From Desulfosporosinus sp. OT (GTDB taxonomy: Bacteria > Bacillota > Desulfitobacteriia > Desulfitobacteriales > Desulfitobacteriaceae), in NCBI RefSeq assembly GCF_000224515.1, contig NZ_AGAF01000178.1:1-64000 (forward strand): DNA of 64,000 nucleotides. Reading direction: 5' to 3'. The notes beneath the pieces are model-generated. The model did not search any database, was not told where the DNA came from, and saw only the letters and a program-made list of their open reading frames with translations. The stretch's first letter is position 1. Each line of letters starts with the position of its first letter. Made by a program: the position numbers and the translations under genes. Positions 1 to 9,084 of this stretch are shown here, piece by piece.

Positions 1-155
1 CTAAGTGGAATGAAAATCGTTGCAACCTCATCAAAGTTATATATTCTCTTTCCAGAAGACTGACAGATTAAATAACCTTTCTGGTTGAATAAGGCCTCAA
101 GTTTCTGCATGCCCAAAATACGATCTGGTAGTGTCTGAATATCAAAGTCTTCCAT
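1..155 (-). CDS. Hypothetical protein, N-terminal part only
   Basis: An open frame of 51 codons runs off the left edge of the window. The chosen ATG at 155 has a GATGAGG ribosome binding site a few bases upstream; an in-frame ATG at 164 is possible but sits directly against the G-rich site. The visible start (MEDFDIQTLPDR) is acidic, followed by a basic stretch with no clear domain. No function can be assigned from this fragment. Confidence 0.5.
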   Translation of the reverse strand, partial: MEDFDIQTLPDRILGMQKLEALFNQKGYLICQSSGKRIYNFDEVATIFIPL

Positions 156-320
156 TTTCCTCATCCCCCATCTCGCCAAAACTGCGAACTGTCTATATGG
201 CTTATTGATATGCTATATTGCTTTACTTTATTTATGGCCAATACGATTTCCTTATAATACCATAACGACTGCTTTCAATGGGTATAGTTGGAAAATATGT
301 TCGAATTTCGGTATAAACGA

Positions 321-349
321 TTGACTATTCTTAATTGTTTCGTTATAAT
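321..349 (+). promoter_or_regulatory. SigA-type promoter of the zinc-ribbon gene
   Basis: TTGACT (321-326) and TATAAT (344-349) are separated by exactly 17 bases. The predicted start near 356 gives a leader of about 105 nt before the ATG at 462. Confidence 0.7.
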
Positions 350-404
350 TAAGATGCTCGGAGTACTTGTGGATTTTACGAACCTTCTCGATTGCCTACG
401 GCTT

Positions 405-427
405 GGGAAGATTTTTCTGAACTTCCC
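405..427 (+). promoter_or_regulatory. Hairpin in the leader of the zinc-ribbon gene
   Basis: GGGAAG (405-410) and CTTCCC (422-427) can pair in the mRNA leader, 22 bases before the ribosome binding site. There is no T-run after it, so it is not a simple terminator. A role in mRNA stability or translation is possible but not shown. Confidence 0.35.
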
Positions 428-461
428 ATGTAGCGGGTAATAAAATTGTGGAGGTTTGTTT

Positions 462-770
462 ATGTTTAATGACAAGATTTTAAGTTGCAAAGACTGCGGT
501 CGTGATTTTGAATTTACAGCATCCGAACAGGAGTTTTATGCAGAAAAAGGGTTTACCAATGAGCCTGGCCGTTGCCCTGAATGTCGCGCTGCCAGAAAAG
601 AACAAAATAGGAATAGCGGTGGCGGTGGATATTCTCGTCAACCACGTGAGATGTTCCCCGCTATTTGTGCTACTTGTGGAAAAGAAACCACAGTGCCTTT
701 CCAACCTTCTGGTGACAAACCTGTTTATTGCCGTGACTGCTATCAACCACGTGCTCGCAACAATTGGTAA
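462..770 (+). CDS. Zinc-ribbon domain protein
   Basis: A 102-aa protein with two paired-cysteine elements. The N-terminal one has CKDCG followed about 25 residues later by CPECR. The C-terminal one has CATCGK followed by YCRDCY. They are joined by a Gly/Ser-rich linker (GGGGY). This arrangement is known from small Firmicutes and Chloroflexi zinc-ribbon proteins of unclear role, probably nucleic-acid or protein binding. ATG 462 is preferred over an in-frame TTG at 456 because the GGAGG at 450-454 is correctly spaced only for 462. It is a single-gene unit with a good promoter upstream and a terminator downstream. Family call is secure; molecular role unknown. Confidence 0.85.
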   Translation: MFNDKILSCKDCGRDFEFTASEQEFYAEKGFTNEPGRCPECRAARKEQNRNSGGGGYSRQPREMFPAICATCGKETTVPFQPSGDKPVYCRDCYQPRARNNW

Positions 771-782
771 GTCGTATTTATG

Positions 783-822
783 AAAAAAACCTTCCCTGGC
801 TAAATGCCTGGGAAGGTTTTTT
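783..822. terminator. Bidirectional terminator between convergent genes
   Basis: AACCTTCCC pairs with GGGAAGGTT, with an A-run before and a T-run after the stem. It lies between the zinc-ribbon gene (+) and the VanW gene (-), so it can serve both. Confidence 0.85.
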
Positions 823-824
823 AT

Positions 825-1661
825 TTATTCGCTTGATCCTGCCAACAAAGGCTCATACATCATGATGGCATGGTTCTCGGTAATAAAATCATCACCGATC
901 AGGCTATTGTTGAGGTCAAAGATTCTACGCCTAACAATATTATGGCGCATATATCCTCCCCACCATTCCTGAGCTATCAAATGATTGCTTTGATACACTT
1001 CGTATTTTCGCGAGCAGGGTTGACCACATCTCAATTCGCCGTGAAGCTCATAGTCGCCAACCGATACCAACAGTTGATAATCTTGCGAGGTGTTGTTCTT
1101 TATTTGAAGATCGATGTAATTGTAGACAACAGTCGCGCCACTCCCGAAGGGCTGTGTGCGGTTTGTATCAGGAAACACATCGTGTGTATGTCTCCACCGT
1201 TCTGTAACCGTTAATGATGTGTGCAGAGTCATCCAATAGATCAGATTTGAAAGCTGACAGAGCCCACCGCCCACCCCTGGTACAAATGATCCGTTTAAAA
1301 GAACCATCCCTTCCCTGAACCCTCTTGCCTCAGTAGGTTTACCAATCAATCGCCAAAAAGAAAACGATTCTCCTGGTCTGATAATTATTCCATTGATTCT
1401 TTCAGAAGCCAATCTCAAGTTGGTTACCTTGTTTTCTTGGAGCCACATGTCAACGTTACGAAGCTTTCGATATAATGGTGTGCTATGTTTCGCAGCTAAA
1501 TGAGGAAGATGAGAATTCTGGATTGTTGTTGCGTATTTAATTGATTTATAAAAGAACCATTTAATGTAGCGACGCCAGGTAAAGTATAACTTTCCTAAGA
1601 AAACCCGCAAGTTGGAACGATTGGCTGGCCGTTCAGACTGATGGGGAGTTTTTATACCCAT
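825..1661 (-). CDS. VanW family protein
   Basis: A 278-aa protein. Residues about 80-215 carry the VanW core: RPGESFSFW (96-103), then GGGLCQ (131-136) and a following hydrophobic stretch. VanW is an accessory gene in some vancomycin-resistance clusters, but the family is broad in Firmicutes and its biochemical role is unknown; a cell-wall link is usually assumed. No other van gene is nearby, so a resistance role should not be inferred. The first 60 residues are basic and aromatic-rich, with no clear signal peptide. Start ATG 1661 has GGAGGG a few bases upstream. It stands alone, convergent with the zinc-ribbon gene. Confidence 0.85.
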   Translation of the reverse strand: MGIKTPHQSERPANRSNLRVFLGKLYFTWRRYIKWFFYKSIKYATTIQNSHLPHLAAKHSTPLYRKLRNVDMWLQENKVTNLRLASERINGIIIRPGESFSFWRLIGKPTEARGFREGMVLLNGSFVPGVGGGLCQLSNLIYWMTLHTSLTVTERWRHTHDVFPDTNRTQPFGSGATVVYNYIDLQIKNNTSQDYQLLVSVGDYELHGELRCGQPCSRKYEVYQSNHLIAQEWWGGYMRHNIVRRRIFDLNNSLIGDDFITENHAIMMYEPLLAGSSE

Positions 1662-1893
1662 ATTTTCCCTCCATATTAAATCGAATATATTGTAGGAGTG
1701 AATCTTTACCTATCTATACTAGTGAGACTCTATATACGTAGATAAATTGTAACTTATTAAGAATAGATTCGTTTACAGTTAGACTCTCTGATGTCTACTT
1801 GTTTCGCGAAATATTATTTATATTCCTGCTGTTTTTCTCAAAATGAGGATATTTTGGCAGTTTCATCACTTAACATGCTACTCAGATGTAAAG

Positions 1894-1943
1894 AATCATA
1901 GAAAAACCTCCAATCCAAGTGGACTGAAGGTTTTTCTATGATT
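1894..1943. terminator. Terminator downstream of the nitrilase-family gene
   Basis: A 16-base arm (1894-1909) is repeated in inverted form at 1928-1943. The stem contains runs of A and T on both sides, so it can end minus-strand transcription from the hydrolase gene. Confidence 0.75.
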
Positions 1944-1981
1944 CAACTTTTGTAAATAGTTAATCCTTTGTTGCCTTTAAT

Positions 1982-2830
1982 TTATCTATTAATGTCCAGT
2001 TCAATTAGTTCTTGATAAAGCTCCTTGCGACGATCTGCCAGAAAAAAGCTATCTCGCATCGAGGTACGATCTGGACGACGTATATGATTAATCCGATCGG
2101 CTAACAGGGTAGCAGGAAGTATTCCTTCTTCATTTACAGAAGATTGATTAACCAACTCCCCTTTAGGTCCAATAACTAGAGCCCCTCCACTGAATTCCTT
2201 AGTTCTCCCGTTACTTCCTATCAAATTGCACGCTCCAAGGTAAACAGAATTATCATATGCTCGTGCTCCAAGATAACGTAACCAAATTTCTTTTCGATCA
2301 CCTGCTACCAAGGGAGAAGCATGTGGAGCAAACAAGACTTCTGCCCCTTTGAGTGAATAGATTGCTGCCATTTCAGGGAAATGCCAGTCCCAGCAGATAC
2401 CCACTGCGAATGTCGTCCCATGAGCTGAAAAAATCGGAAACTCATCTCCTGGAGTAAAATATTCCAATTCGCTCCGGCCCAAATGTGCTTTACGATAAAC
2501 GTTGGGTTCCTCATTCGGAGTTAAGATAACATGTGATATATAGGGCTTGTTCTGACCCTTTCTTTGTTCAACCATCCCAACCAAAAGTGTGATCCCTAAA
2601 TCTTGTGAGCACTCTCTTAACTGACCAACCCATGTACTATCCAGTGTATCGCCCATTTCTGATGCGTATTGTGGTGAATAACCATCTAAGGCGCATTCTG
2701 GAAAGCACAACAGGGAGACTTCCTGCTTTTGCGCCACCTCAGCTAAACGAGTAATTGTTTGGAAATTGCGTTCAGTTTCTCCAACTCTGGATTCCATCTG
2801 AACGAGTCCAATCCGGCAGTCAGTTTTCAT
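1982..2830 (-). CDS. Carbon-nitrogen hydrolase (nitrilase superfamily)
   Basis: A 282-aa nitrilase-superfamily hydrolase with the complete Glu-Lys-Cys triad: E45 in CFPECALDGY, K114 in YRKAHLG and C146 in VGICWDWHFPE. Such enzymes cleave or form C-N bonds of nitriles, amides or N-carbamoyl compounds with a cysteine thioester intermediate; the substrate cannot be told from the sequence. Length is typical of the single-domain form. ATG 2830 has GGACGAGG upstream. A LysR-type regulator lies 56 bp upstream on the same strand, so co-transcription, with the hydrolase as target, is plausible. Confidence 0.85.
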   Translation of the reverse strand: MKTDCRIGLVQMESRVGETERNFQTITRLAEVAQKQEVSLLCFPECALDGYSPQYASEMGDTLDSTWVGQLRECSQDLGITLLVGMVEQRKGQNKPYISHVILTPNEEPNVYRKAHLGRSELEYFTPGDEFPIFSAHGTTFAVGICWDWHFPEMAAIYSLKGAEVLFAPHASPLVAGDRKEIWLRYLGARAYDNSVYLGACNLIGSNGRTKEFSGGALVIGPKGELVNQSSVNEEGILPATLLADRINHIRRPDRTSMRDSFFLADRRKELYQELIELDINR

Positions 2831-2886
2831 ATTTTTTGTCCTCGTCCTTCCCTACTACTCAATAACAAACTATGAAAATAGCTTAA

Positions 2887-3825
2887 TTAAAAATCCTCTG
2901 AATCACTATAATCCTTACTTAAAACATCCGTTAGCAATCTATGATCATGAAGTAAGTTGATTAAGAGTCGCTCGTCTTTAGTTTGAGTGGTTCGAGCATT
3001 GGTGAGAATACTGAGAGGTCTATAAATAGGTGAATCTTGGATCTTTAATATTTTAAATATTTTTTGATCGCATTCACGACTGACAGTTAAAGAAGAAATA
3101 ATTGTTATTCCAAGTCCTGCAGAGACCAATTGTTTAATCGCCTGAGTACTTCCCAATTCCATCGTTACATTCAATTGTTCTGGGTCAAGCCCTCTCTCTT
3201 TCAGGGCCATCTCCATCACCTTACGTGTACCAGAACCATCCTCTCTGGTGACCAAGCGTTCATGAGGGAGTTCAGCCAGGGTAATGCTGTTCCTTGACGC
3301 CCAAGGGTGAAAATATGGTATGACGACTACTAACTCGTCTTCCCAGAAGCTCTCCACATTAAGATCCTTGTGACGGGGGACTGGCCCTTCAATTAGACCA
3401 ATATGTATTTTCTTCTCTAAAACATCTTGGGAGATGGACTCTGTGTTAGCTATTTTTACCTTGAAATCAACATCGGGATGTGTCTTATACAAAAACGCTA
3501 GAATATTAGGAAGAATATATTCCCCAATCGTTAAAGTCGCACCGAGATAAATCAAACCTCTTTGATCTTTTGCTAGAGCACTGATCTGCTCTTTGGCATT
3601 CGATAGAAGATCTAAGACACTCCGAACATGAGCATAAAAGATTTGCCCCTCTTTAGTTAAAGTAACCCCTTTATTAGTACGATCAAAAAATCGAGCACCA
3701 TATTGATTTTCCAGATTCTGAATCTGCAAACTAATACTGGGCTGGCTCATATGCAGTTTCTTAGCTGATAAGGTAATGTTTTTGGTTTCTGCAACCTCTT
3801 TGAACACAAGAAAGTGTTGTTCCAT
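2887..3825 (-). CDS. LysR family transcriptional regulator
   Basis: A 312-aa LysR-type regulator. Residues 1-60 form the winged helix-turn-helix (AKKLHMSQPSISLQIQNLE), and about 90-295 the periplasmic-binding-protein-like effector domain. ATG 3825 is chosen because GGGAGA lies 9 bases upstream and the DNA-binding domain begins at once with MEQHFLVFKEV; an open frame extends nine codons further but adds nothing conserved. It resembles the CysB/CysL-like branch often tied to sulfur metabolism, though this is only a resemblance. It precedes the nitrilase-family gene and lies 0.5 kb from the end of the dsr locus; the effector is unknown. Confidence 0.9.
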   Translation of the reverse strand: MEQHFLVFKEVAETKNITLSAKKLHMSQPSISLQIQNLENQYGARFFDRTNKGVTLTKEGQIFYAHVRSVLDLLSNAKEQISALAKDQRGLIYLGATLTIGEYILPNILAFLYKTHPDVDFKVKIANTESISQDVLEKKIHIGLIEGPVPRHKDLNVESFWEDELVVVIPYFHPWASRNSITLAELPHERLVTREDGSGTRKVMEMALKERGLDPEQLNVTMELGSTQAIKQLVSAGLGITIISSLTVSRECDQKIFKILKIQDSPIYRPLSILTNARTTQTKDERLLINLLHDHRLLTDVLSKDYSDSEDF

Positions 3826-3852
3826 GATGATGTATCTCCCTTCCAATAGCAC

Positions 3853-4237
3853 ACTCCATTGGCACCTAATAGTTCACCTTCCAGAGAAACTTATTATAAC
3901 GAAACCCCTGATTTGCCTATCGATCTTAAGCAATGTTTAATCAAAGCACATGTTTTCCTAATAAAATAGTCTTTATTCTTAAACTAGATTATCATGTCCT
4001 TAAAAAGGAATGTTTATCATACGGGAAACGTAGTCTAAAGGAGTTTACATGTACTCTGGAAATATAATTAATACAGAATGTACATTGTATATCCTTATCA
4101 TACCATCAGTGGAAGGTTTCCGCTAGGCAAGCACTCTTTCTTTTCAAAAAAATGACGAAAAACCTTTATTCATCTATTTTCGTCTTAATATAATTGTCGT
4201 CTATAATTGTCGTATCAGATAAAGTTTTGGCCATAAT
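3853..4237. other. Intergenic region without a recognised gene
   Basis: About 380 AT-rich bases between the LysR gene start and the dsr terminator. It must hold the LysR promoter. A 25-codon ORF (4049-4126, +) with an AAAGGAG site is the only hint of coding and is described in the findings. I see no RNA gene. Confidence 0.5.
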
Positions 4238-4264
4238 AAAAAGCCTTCCGTCAGGAAGGCTTTT
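4238..4264. terminator. Terminator at the end of the dsr operon
   Basis: AAGCCTTCC and GGAAGGCTT pair around a GTCA loop, with A and T runs on either side. It lies about 70 bp past the dsrN stop and closes the minus-strand operon. Confidence 0.85.
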
Positions 4265-4336
4265 ATAATGGTCATATTCTTCTTTCTCCAGAAAACAATC
4301 AGAATACAAGCTAATAATAAAAAGACCACCCACAGC

Positions 4337-5803
4337 TTATTGTCCCGCTACCTTATCTATCTGAGCCCATTTAGCCTGACGATAACTAGTCGCTAATTTA
4401 ACCATGTACTCTGCCCATTCGGGACAACCTAGAGCGTGAATATGATTATAGGCAGCGAAAACGTTCTTATAACTAATTCCGTCATGCTGACCATCAATCC
4501 CGTGCCCACGTTTAACTGTTAAACCAAACTTTACATCATCGGCCAAGTTAATAATCCGTGAATTATGAAACTCATGTCCCCTAATTTCAGCTTTCTCTTC
4601 AAACCAAGGTTGACCCGGATTGGCTTCCATAAGCGTATACCCATGCCCTTGAGGTTTTCTTTCCATCTGAGTATCAAAGGGCAGCAAACCAACCATCTCA
4701 AAACTTTGAGATGGGGTCCGAATTGAGCGACCCAGATACATAAGACCACCACACTCGGCGTAAATGGGTAGTCCCTTTTCGCCAACTCGTTTGATTTCCT
4801 CGCGCAATACTTTATTTTCTTCCAGCTCAGCAGCAAATACCTCAGGAAATCCTCCTCCAATGTAGAGTCCGTCTAAGTCTTCCGGGAGTTGACTATCTAA
4901 CAGAGCGCTTATGGAAACGAGATCCGCCCCCATGCTTTTTAAGGCTTCCAAGTTTTCAGGATAGTAAAAACTGAAAGCCGCGTCCTGAATAATTCCGATT
5001 TTAGGTGTACAACCCTTATTTCTATTTATAAATTTGGCTAAGTTAGGAAGCTGAGTCTCCGCAAACTGAGGAAGCTCAGGAGCACACCGAGCCAGAGTTA
5101 AGATTTTGGGTAAGTCCACATGTTCACATATAACATCCGCAAGATAATCCAGCAACTTATCAGTTTCAGCCATTTCACCATTTGTAACAAGTCCAAGATG
5201 TCGATCAGGAATACATAGGTTGACGTCCTTAGGAATCGCGCCCACTACAGGGATTTTACAAAACTCTTCAATAGCTTCACGAGCTATCTTCACATGGCGG
5301 GCACGTGCTACTTTATTCAAAACTACACCTATAATTTGTACATCTGGGTCAAAATGCTGATAACCCATCACCATAGCTGCAGTGCTACGAGTCATTCGAG
5401 TAGCATCTACTACTAATAGCACTGGCGAACGGGTTATTTTAGCAATTTCAGCTGTTGAACTGCTTCCCAGTAAGTCCAAACCATCATATAGCCCCATTGC
5501 ACCTTCAATGATACTAATCTTTTTGTCTAAAGATTGACTTGCTACGGAACTGCATATTTCCTGTTTCTTCATAAAAAAAGAATCAAGGTTACGGCAAGTG
5601 CATCCCGCTGCAGCCGTATGCCAACTCGCGTCGATATAGTCAGGGCCCTTCTTAAAAGGTTGAACTGCAATTCCCTGCCGGGCAAACGCTCTAAGCAACC
5701 CTAAAGTAAACGTTGTTTTCCCGCTCCGTCCATGAGGTGCTCCAATTACTAAGCGAGGGACATTATTAGTACTCTGTTGATGCGTATCAGTCCATGGTAA
5801 CAT
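4337..5803 (-). CDS. dsrN: Cobyrinic acid a,c-diamide synthase-like protein of the dsr locus (DsrN)
   Basis: A 488-aa glutamine-dependent amidotransferase of the CbiA/CobB family. Seen: an ATP-binding P-loop-like motif APHGRSGKTT near residues 22-31, and a C-terminal type I glutaminase half with YAECGGLMYLG near residue 350. In dsr loci this gene is called dsrN and is thought to amidate siroheme for sulfite reductase; CbiA itself amidates cobyrinic acid. It is the last gene of the fd-dsrABDN run. The frame is open to an ATG at 5959, which would give 35-bp spacing to dsrD and a 540-aa protein, but that ATG has no ribosome binding site while 5803 has AAAGGTG. The true start is therefore uncertain. 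Confidence 0.85.
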   Translation of the reverse strand: MLPWTDTHQQSTNNVPRLVIGAPHGRSGKTTFTLGLLRAFARQGIAVQPFKKGPDYIDASWHTAAAGCTCRNLDSFFMKKQEICSSVASQSLDKKISIIEGAMGLYDGLDLLGSSSTAEIAKITRSPVLLVVDATRMTRSTAAMVMGYQHFDPDVQIIGVVLNKVARARHVKIAREAIEEFCKIPVVGAIPKDVNLCIPDRHLGLVTNGEMAETDKLLDYLADVICEHVDLPKILTLARCAPELPQFAETQLPNLAKFINRNKGCTPKIGIIQDAAFSFYYPENLEALKSMGADLVSISALLDSQLPEDLDGLYIGGGFPEVFAAELEENKVLREEIKRVGEKGLPIYAECGGLMYLGRSIRTPSQSFEMVGLLPFDTQMERKPQGHGYTLMEANPGQPWFEEKAEIRGHEFHNSRIINLADDVKFGLTVKRGHGIDGQHDGISYKNVFAAYNHIHALGCPEWAEYMVKLATSYRQAKWAQIDKVAGQ

Positions 5804-5994
5804 AACCCCACACCTTTCTTGGAGTTTTTGAGTTGAATAGAATGAAAACAATTGACCATCCTGTGTCCGTACCCTATCATGCAGATTTATTCGAATCGGC
5901 AGAAACAGGAGCATTGGACCTAAAGGATGGTCAATAGCAAGTACATCGGAAGGTTTCATTCTATTTACGGCATGTCCATCCAGAAGTGATGAGT

Positions 5995-6237
5995 TTACTC
6001 TTTATCAGCATCGAAATCGCCTGGAGTTTGGACTTTGCCTTTTAAGCAAATGAATGTTGTCGTAATATAAAGGTATTCAACCAGATCTTCCGCAGTAAGT
6101 TCTTTAACTGCGTTATCCACATCGCTCTTTGTCTCGCCTATGGCAACAGCGACATCTCTACTTTTAGCTTTTTGCACTTTAGCGAGATATTCAAGTACTT
6201 TCGCTTTAACTTCGGGTCTAGCAGGTCCTTTTGCCAT
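5995..6237 (-). CDS. dsrD: Dissimilatory sulfite reductase-associated protein DsrD
   Basis: An 80-aa winged-helix protein, the usual size for DsrD (about 78 aa), ending in an acidic tail (DFDADKE). It lies directly after dsrB, as in other sulfate reducers. DsrD was long taken for a nucleic-acid binder; published work indicates that it stimulates DsrAB activity allosterically. The fold VAVAIGETKSDVDNAVKELTAEDLV fits a helix-turn-helix core with the C-terminal wing YLYITTTFICL. Its presence favours the reductive, sulfate-reducing type of Dsr system over the sulfur-oxidising type. Confidence 0.9.
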   Translation of the reverse strand: MAKGPARPEVKAKVLEYLAKVQKAKSRDVAVAIGETKSDVDNAVKELTAEDLVEYLYITTTFICLKGKVQTPGDFDADKE

Positions 6238-6276
6238 TTAAAATACCAGCTTTCTCATTTAAGATTGAACTCAGAT

Positions 6277-7332
6277 TTAATACTTAAATGCTGCCGACGT
6301 ACGGAAGGTTTCTCTGGAGAAAATATAATCGTCGATCAACATATCTGAGAATGGAAGTTCTGCCATAGCAAAGAATTTTTCCCAACCAATCCGCTCAACC
6401 CATTCTCCAATACGTTCTCCCTTATTAGCATTAGCAATCCAAAGCTCAATGATTTTGCGGATTGCTTCAGTTGTTTCAGGCCAACGAGGAGCAGTATTAG
6501 GCAGGAACGGAATAACCATACGGGAAAAACTAGGTGCCGAACGGGCATTAGAAACTTTTCCGCCGATAAGAATCGCTATGCCGTCATTTTTAGCATCATA
6601 AATTTCCATTGCAGGAGACATCGTGTAGCAGTTACCGCAATACATACATTTATCTTCGTTTACGACAACGCTCTTGTTCTTCGGATCGGGACGAATAGCT
6701 CCGGTCGGGCAACTGGCTACAAGGCTTGGAATTTCAGTGCCTTTACGAATTTTATCATGGTCAATCCGAGGAGGAGTCCGGTGAACACCGACAATGCCGA
6801 TGTCACTGCAGTGGGTTGATCCACACATGTTTAAGCAGCAGGCCAAACCCATTTTTAATTTTGCAGGAAGTTTCATGGATTCAAAATACTCATATAAATC
6901 ATCCATTACAGCTTTAACTACGCCTGAAGCATCAGTTGCTGGAGTGTGACAGTGTACCCATCCTTGAGTGTGAATGATATTGCTGATTGATTCTCCTGTT
7001 CCTCCAACAGCAAAACCTTTAGCTGCTAAAGTTTCGATCAGCGGGTTAACTTTCGCTTCGTCAGATAGTAAAAACTCAATGTTGTTACGGGTTGTCCAGC
7101 GAAGGAATCCATCACAATATTCATCAGCTATTGCACAAACATCGCGAATAAAATCAATACTGACCAAACGAGGAGTACCCACCCTTACACTATAAAGTGT
7201 GCTAGCTTCACCAACATGTTTGAGCACGCCTGCACGTGGGATCTCGTGATACTTCCATTTACCATAGTTTTCAACAATAACCGGGGGAAGCATTTCTTTA
7301 TAATTAGGAGGTCCTTGGTCCAATTTTGCCAT
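6277..7332 (-). CDS. dsrB: Dissimilatory sulfite reductase beta subunit
   Basis: A 351-aa subunit of the alpha2beta2 sulfite reductase that reduces sulfite by six electrons in the cytoplasm, DsrC being the usual partner. Cysteines for the coupled siroheme-[4Fe-4S] centre are seen around residues 128 ([12 protein letters not shown]) and 165-170 (CCLNMC). A ferredoxin-type insertion near 229-235 (CMYCGNC) holds a second cluster with C209 of SCPTGAI. It follows dsrA by 36 bp, so the two are co-translated from one mRNA. Full length for a Gram-positive DsrB. Confidence 0.97.
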   Translation of the reverse strand: MAKLDQGPPNYKEMLPPVIVENYGKWKYHEIPRAGVLKHVGEASTLYSVRVGTPRLVSIDFIRDVCAIADEYCDGFLRWTTRNNIEFLLSDEAKVNPLIETLAAKGFAVGGTGESISNIIHTQGWVHCHTPATDASGVVKAVMDDLYEYFESMKLPAKLKMGLACCLNMCGSTHCSDIGIVGVHRTPPRIDHDKIRKGTEIPSLVASCPTGAIRPDPKNKSVVVNEDKCMYCGNCYTMSPAMEIYDAKNDGIAILIGGKVSNARSAPSFSRMVIPFLPNTAPRWPETTEAIRKIIELWIANANKGERIGEWVERIGWEKFFAMAELPFSDMLIDDYIFSRETFRTSAAFKY

Positions 7333-7368
7333 TATTATCCACCTCTCGTTAGCTACTTTATTTAGAAT

Positions 7369-8592
7369 TTATAGAGCAGATCCATCTAGTGCAGTCCCGG
7401 ATTTGTCAATCTGATCTTGATCCCAGAAGACATATGGGTTAGCACGTGGGCGGAAGACCATCTGCGGTACAGGAGCAACTTCAATTCCCTTGAGGAAATT
7501 GGTCATTCCTAAACGGTAAATTGTTTCCCCAATACGTTCACGAGTTTTCCCGTTCTCATCCCACCACTCCCAGATACGGCGCATGAGATCTTTGAATTCC
7601 TCATAATCATCTTCCGCTTCCATTTTCATGAACGGAACAATAACCCAAGACATGAATGCTGACTGAACGATTGTGGATTTACCACCGATTAAAATTGTAG
7701 CACCTTTCTCTTTGCCTGCTTTAATAGCTTTTGGCATCTTATTGATACAATGCATACAACGTGTGCAATCTTCAGCAACTACTGAAAGTTCTTGGGTTTC
7801 TTTATTGAAAGTCAGGCACTTAGTAGGACATTTGTCACAGACTAAGCCTTGAATATCATAACCTTTTGCTGCATATTCTTTAACAGCTTCTTGATCAATG
7901 ATTAAAGAATCGCGCCAAGTTCCAATTACTGAGCAGTCAGAGCGGGCAATTGAGCCAGTGCAGTCATTGGCACAACCGGAGAATTTAATTTTGCTCTTGT
8001 AAGGCCACATTGGACGATGGAGCTCATCCATAAATTCATTCGTAATATTGTAACATGCTTCCAGTGTATCATAACAAGCAAATTCACAACGACCTGGTCC
8101 AACACAACAGTTAGTTGTTCTTAAGCAGGACCCTGATCCACCTAAGTCGAAGCCAGCTTCGCTATAATCGTCAAAAATCGGTTGAATATGCTCTGTCTTA
8201 CAACCTAGGAGAATAATATCACCAGTTGAACCATGCATATTCGTCAAGCCACTACCATGTTTCTCCCAAAGATCACAAATTGTACGAAGCGTTTTTGTGT
8301 TGTAAAAAAAGCCCGATGGTTGATTAATACGGACAGTATGAAACTCAGCTACGTTCGGGTAGGTTTCAGGCTCATCAACATAACGGCCAATTACACCACC
8401 GCCGTAACCTCTAACTCCAACGATCCCACCATGTTTCCAGTGTCCTCTGCGCTCAGCATAGGATCTTTCCAAGACTTGTAGCAACTCAGCTGAAGCTGCA
8501 TTTTTTGCCGCAGCCCGTTTAATTTCAGTAACAAAACTGGGCCACTTACCTTTTTCTAGTTCGTCTAGTAAAGGCGTTTTCTTTTCTGTCAT
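7369..8592 (-). CDS. dsrA: Dissimilatory sulfite reductase alpha subunit
   Basis: A 407-aa DsrA. The siroheme-[4Fe-4S] ligands are visible as C163-x5-C169 (CVGPGRC) and C207-x3-C211 (CANDC). The inserted ferredoxin domain shows C252, C255, C259 and C276, C279, C282. It pairs with DsrB to reduce sulfite in sulfate respiration. The protein is full length and no ligand is missing. It lies 33 bp after the ferredoxin gene and 36 bp before dsrB, so it is an internal gene of the operon. ATG 8592 is preceded by GGAGGG. Confidence 0.97.
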   Translation of the reverse strand: MTEKKTPLLDELEKGKWPSFVTEIKRAAAKNAASAELLQVLERSYAERRGHWKHGGIVGVRGYGGGVIGRYVDEPETYPNVAEFHTVRINQPSGFFYNTKTLRTICDLWEKHGSGLTNMHGSTGDIILLGCKTEHIQPIFDDYSEAGFDLGGSGSCLRTTNCCVGPGRCEFACYDTLEACYNITNEFMDELHRPMWPYKSKIKFSGCANDCTGSIARSDCSVIGTWRDSLIIDQEAVKEYAAKGYDIQGLVCDKCPTKCLTFNKETQELSVVAEDCTRCMHCINKMPKAIKAGKEKGATILIGGKSTIVQSAFMSWVIVPFMKMEAEDDYEEFKDLMRRIWEWWDENGKTRERIGETIYRLGMTNFLKGIEVAPVPQMVFRPRANPYVFWDQDQIDKSGTALDGSAL

Positions 8593-8625
8593 GGCACACC
8601 CTCCGTCTTCAAGTTAATGGATTTC

Positions 8626-8814
8626 TTACATTTCAGAAATACTGATGGCACCCGTAGGACAAACCGCGATGCAGCTTTCACAGCCCATGCACTCCGATTC
8701 ATCACCGGTTACATGAGCCTTGTCATCACTAAAGCCAAGCAGGTGGGCTGGGCATCCTTCAGTACAAGAGTTGCATCCTGAGCACTGATCTTCATCAATT
8801 GTCACGATAAACAC
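8626..8814 (-). CDS. 2[4Fe-4S] ferredoxin of the dsr operon
   Basis: A 62-aa ferredoxin with two full CxxCxxCxxxCP motifs, CSGCNSCTEGCP near the N-terminus and CMGCESCIAVCP near the C-terminus, so it binds two [4Fe-4S] clusters. The start is a GTG at 8814, fixed by a perfect AAGGAGGTG site at 8821-8829. It is the first gene of the ferredoxin-dsrABDN unit, which suggests it delivers low-potential electrons to, or is made together with, the sulfite reductase. The electron donor is inferred only. Confidence 0.92.
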   Translation of the reverse strand: MFIVTIDEDQCSGCNSCTEGCPAHLLGFSDDKAHVTGDESECMGCESCIAVCPTGAISISEM

Positions 8815-8851
8815 AAATTACACCTCCTTAAACTACTAAAGAGAATAATCA

Positions 8852-8887
8852 AACATTGAATATTAAAAATTAAATATTGAATGTTGA
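8852..8887. promoter_or_regulatory. AT-rich inverted repeat upstream of the ferredoxin-dsrAB operon
   Basis: ACATTGAATATT is followed, after a short AT spacer, by AATATTGAATGT, an inverted repeat with one mismatch. It lies 30-70 bp upstream of the first gene of the operon, where an operator or promoter is expected. No clear -35/-10 pair could be fixed. Confidence 0.35.
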
Positions 8888-9084
8888 ACAATTTGGAAAG
8901 ATAGATTTCTTCTTGTGTAAATTAACACTAGTCCATGTCCTTAATTTAACACCTTGCGTTCTATTCGTACAATATATAATCCTGATTGAACTATCTAGAA
9001 ATCAGATTATGAATTTGATAAACAATACTTATATGAAGAAACCACTTCAACGATTAAGTCCTTCCTCGAGAAGAGTTACTTAGC

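Noticed and set aside
8877..9083. 68-codon plus-strand ORF upstream of the ferredoxin
   Set aside because: No ribosome binding site, AT-rich, and it lies in the likely promoter region of the dsr operon.
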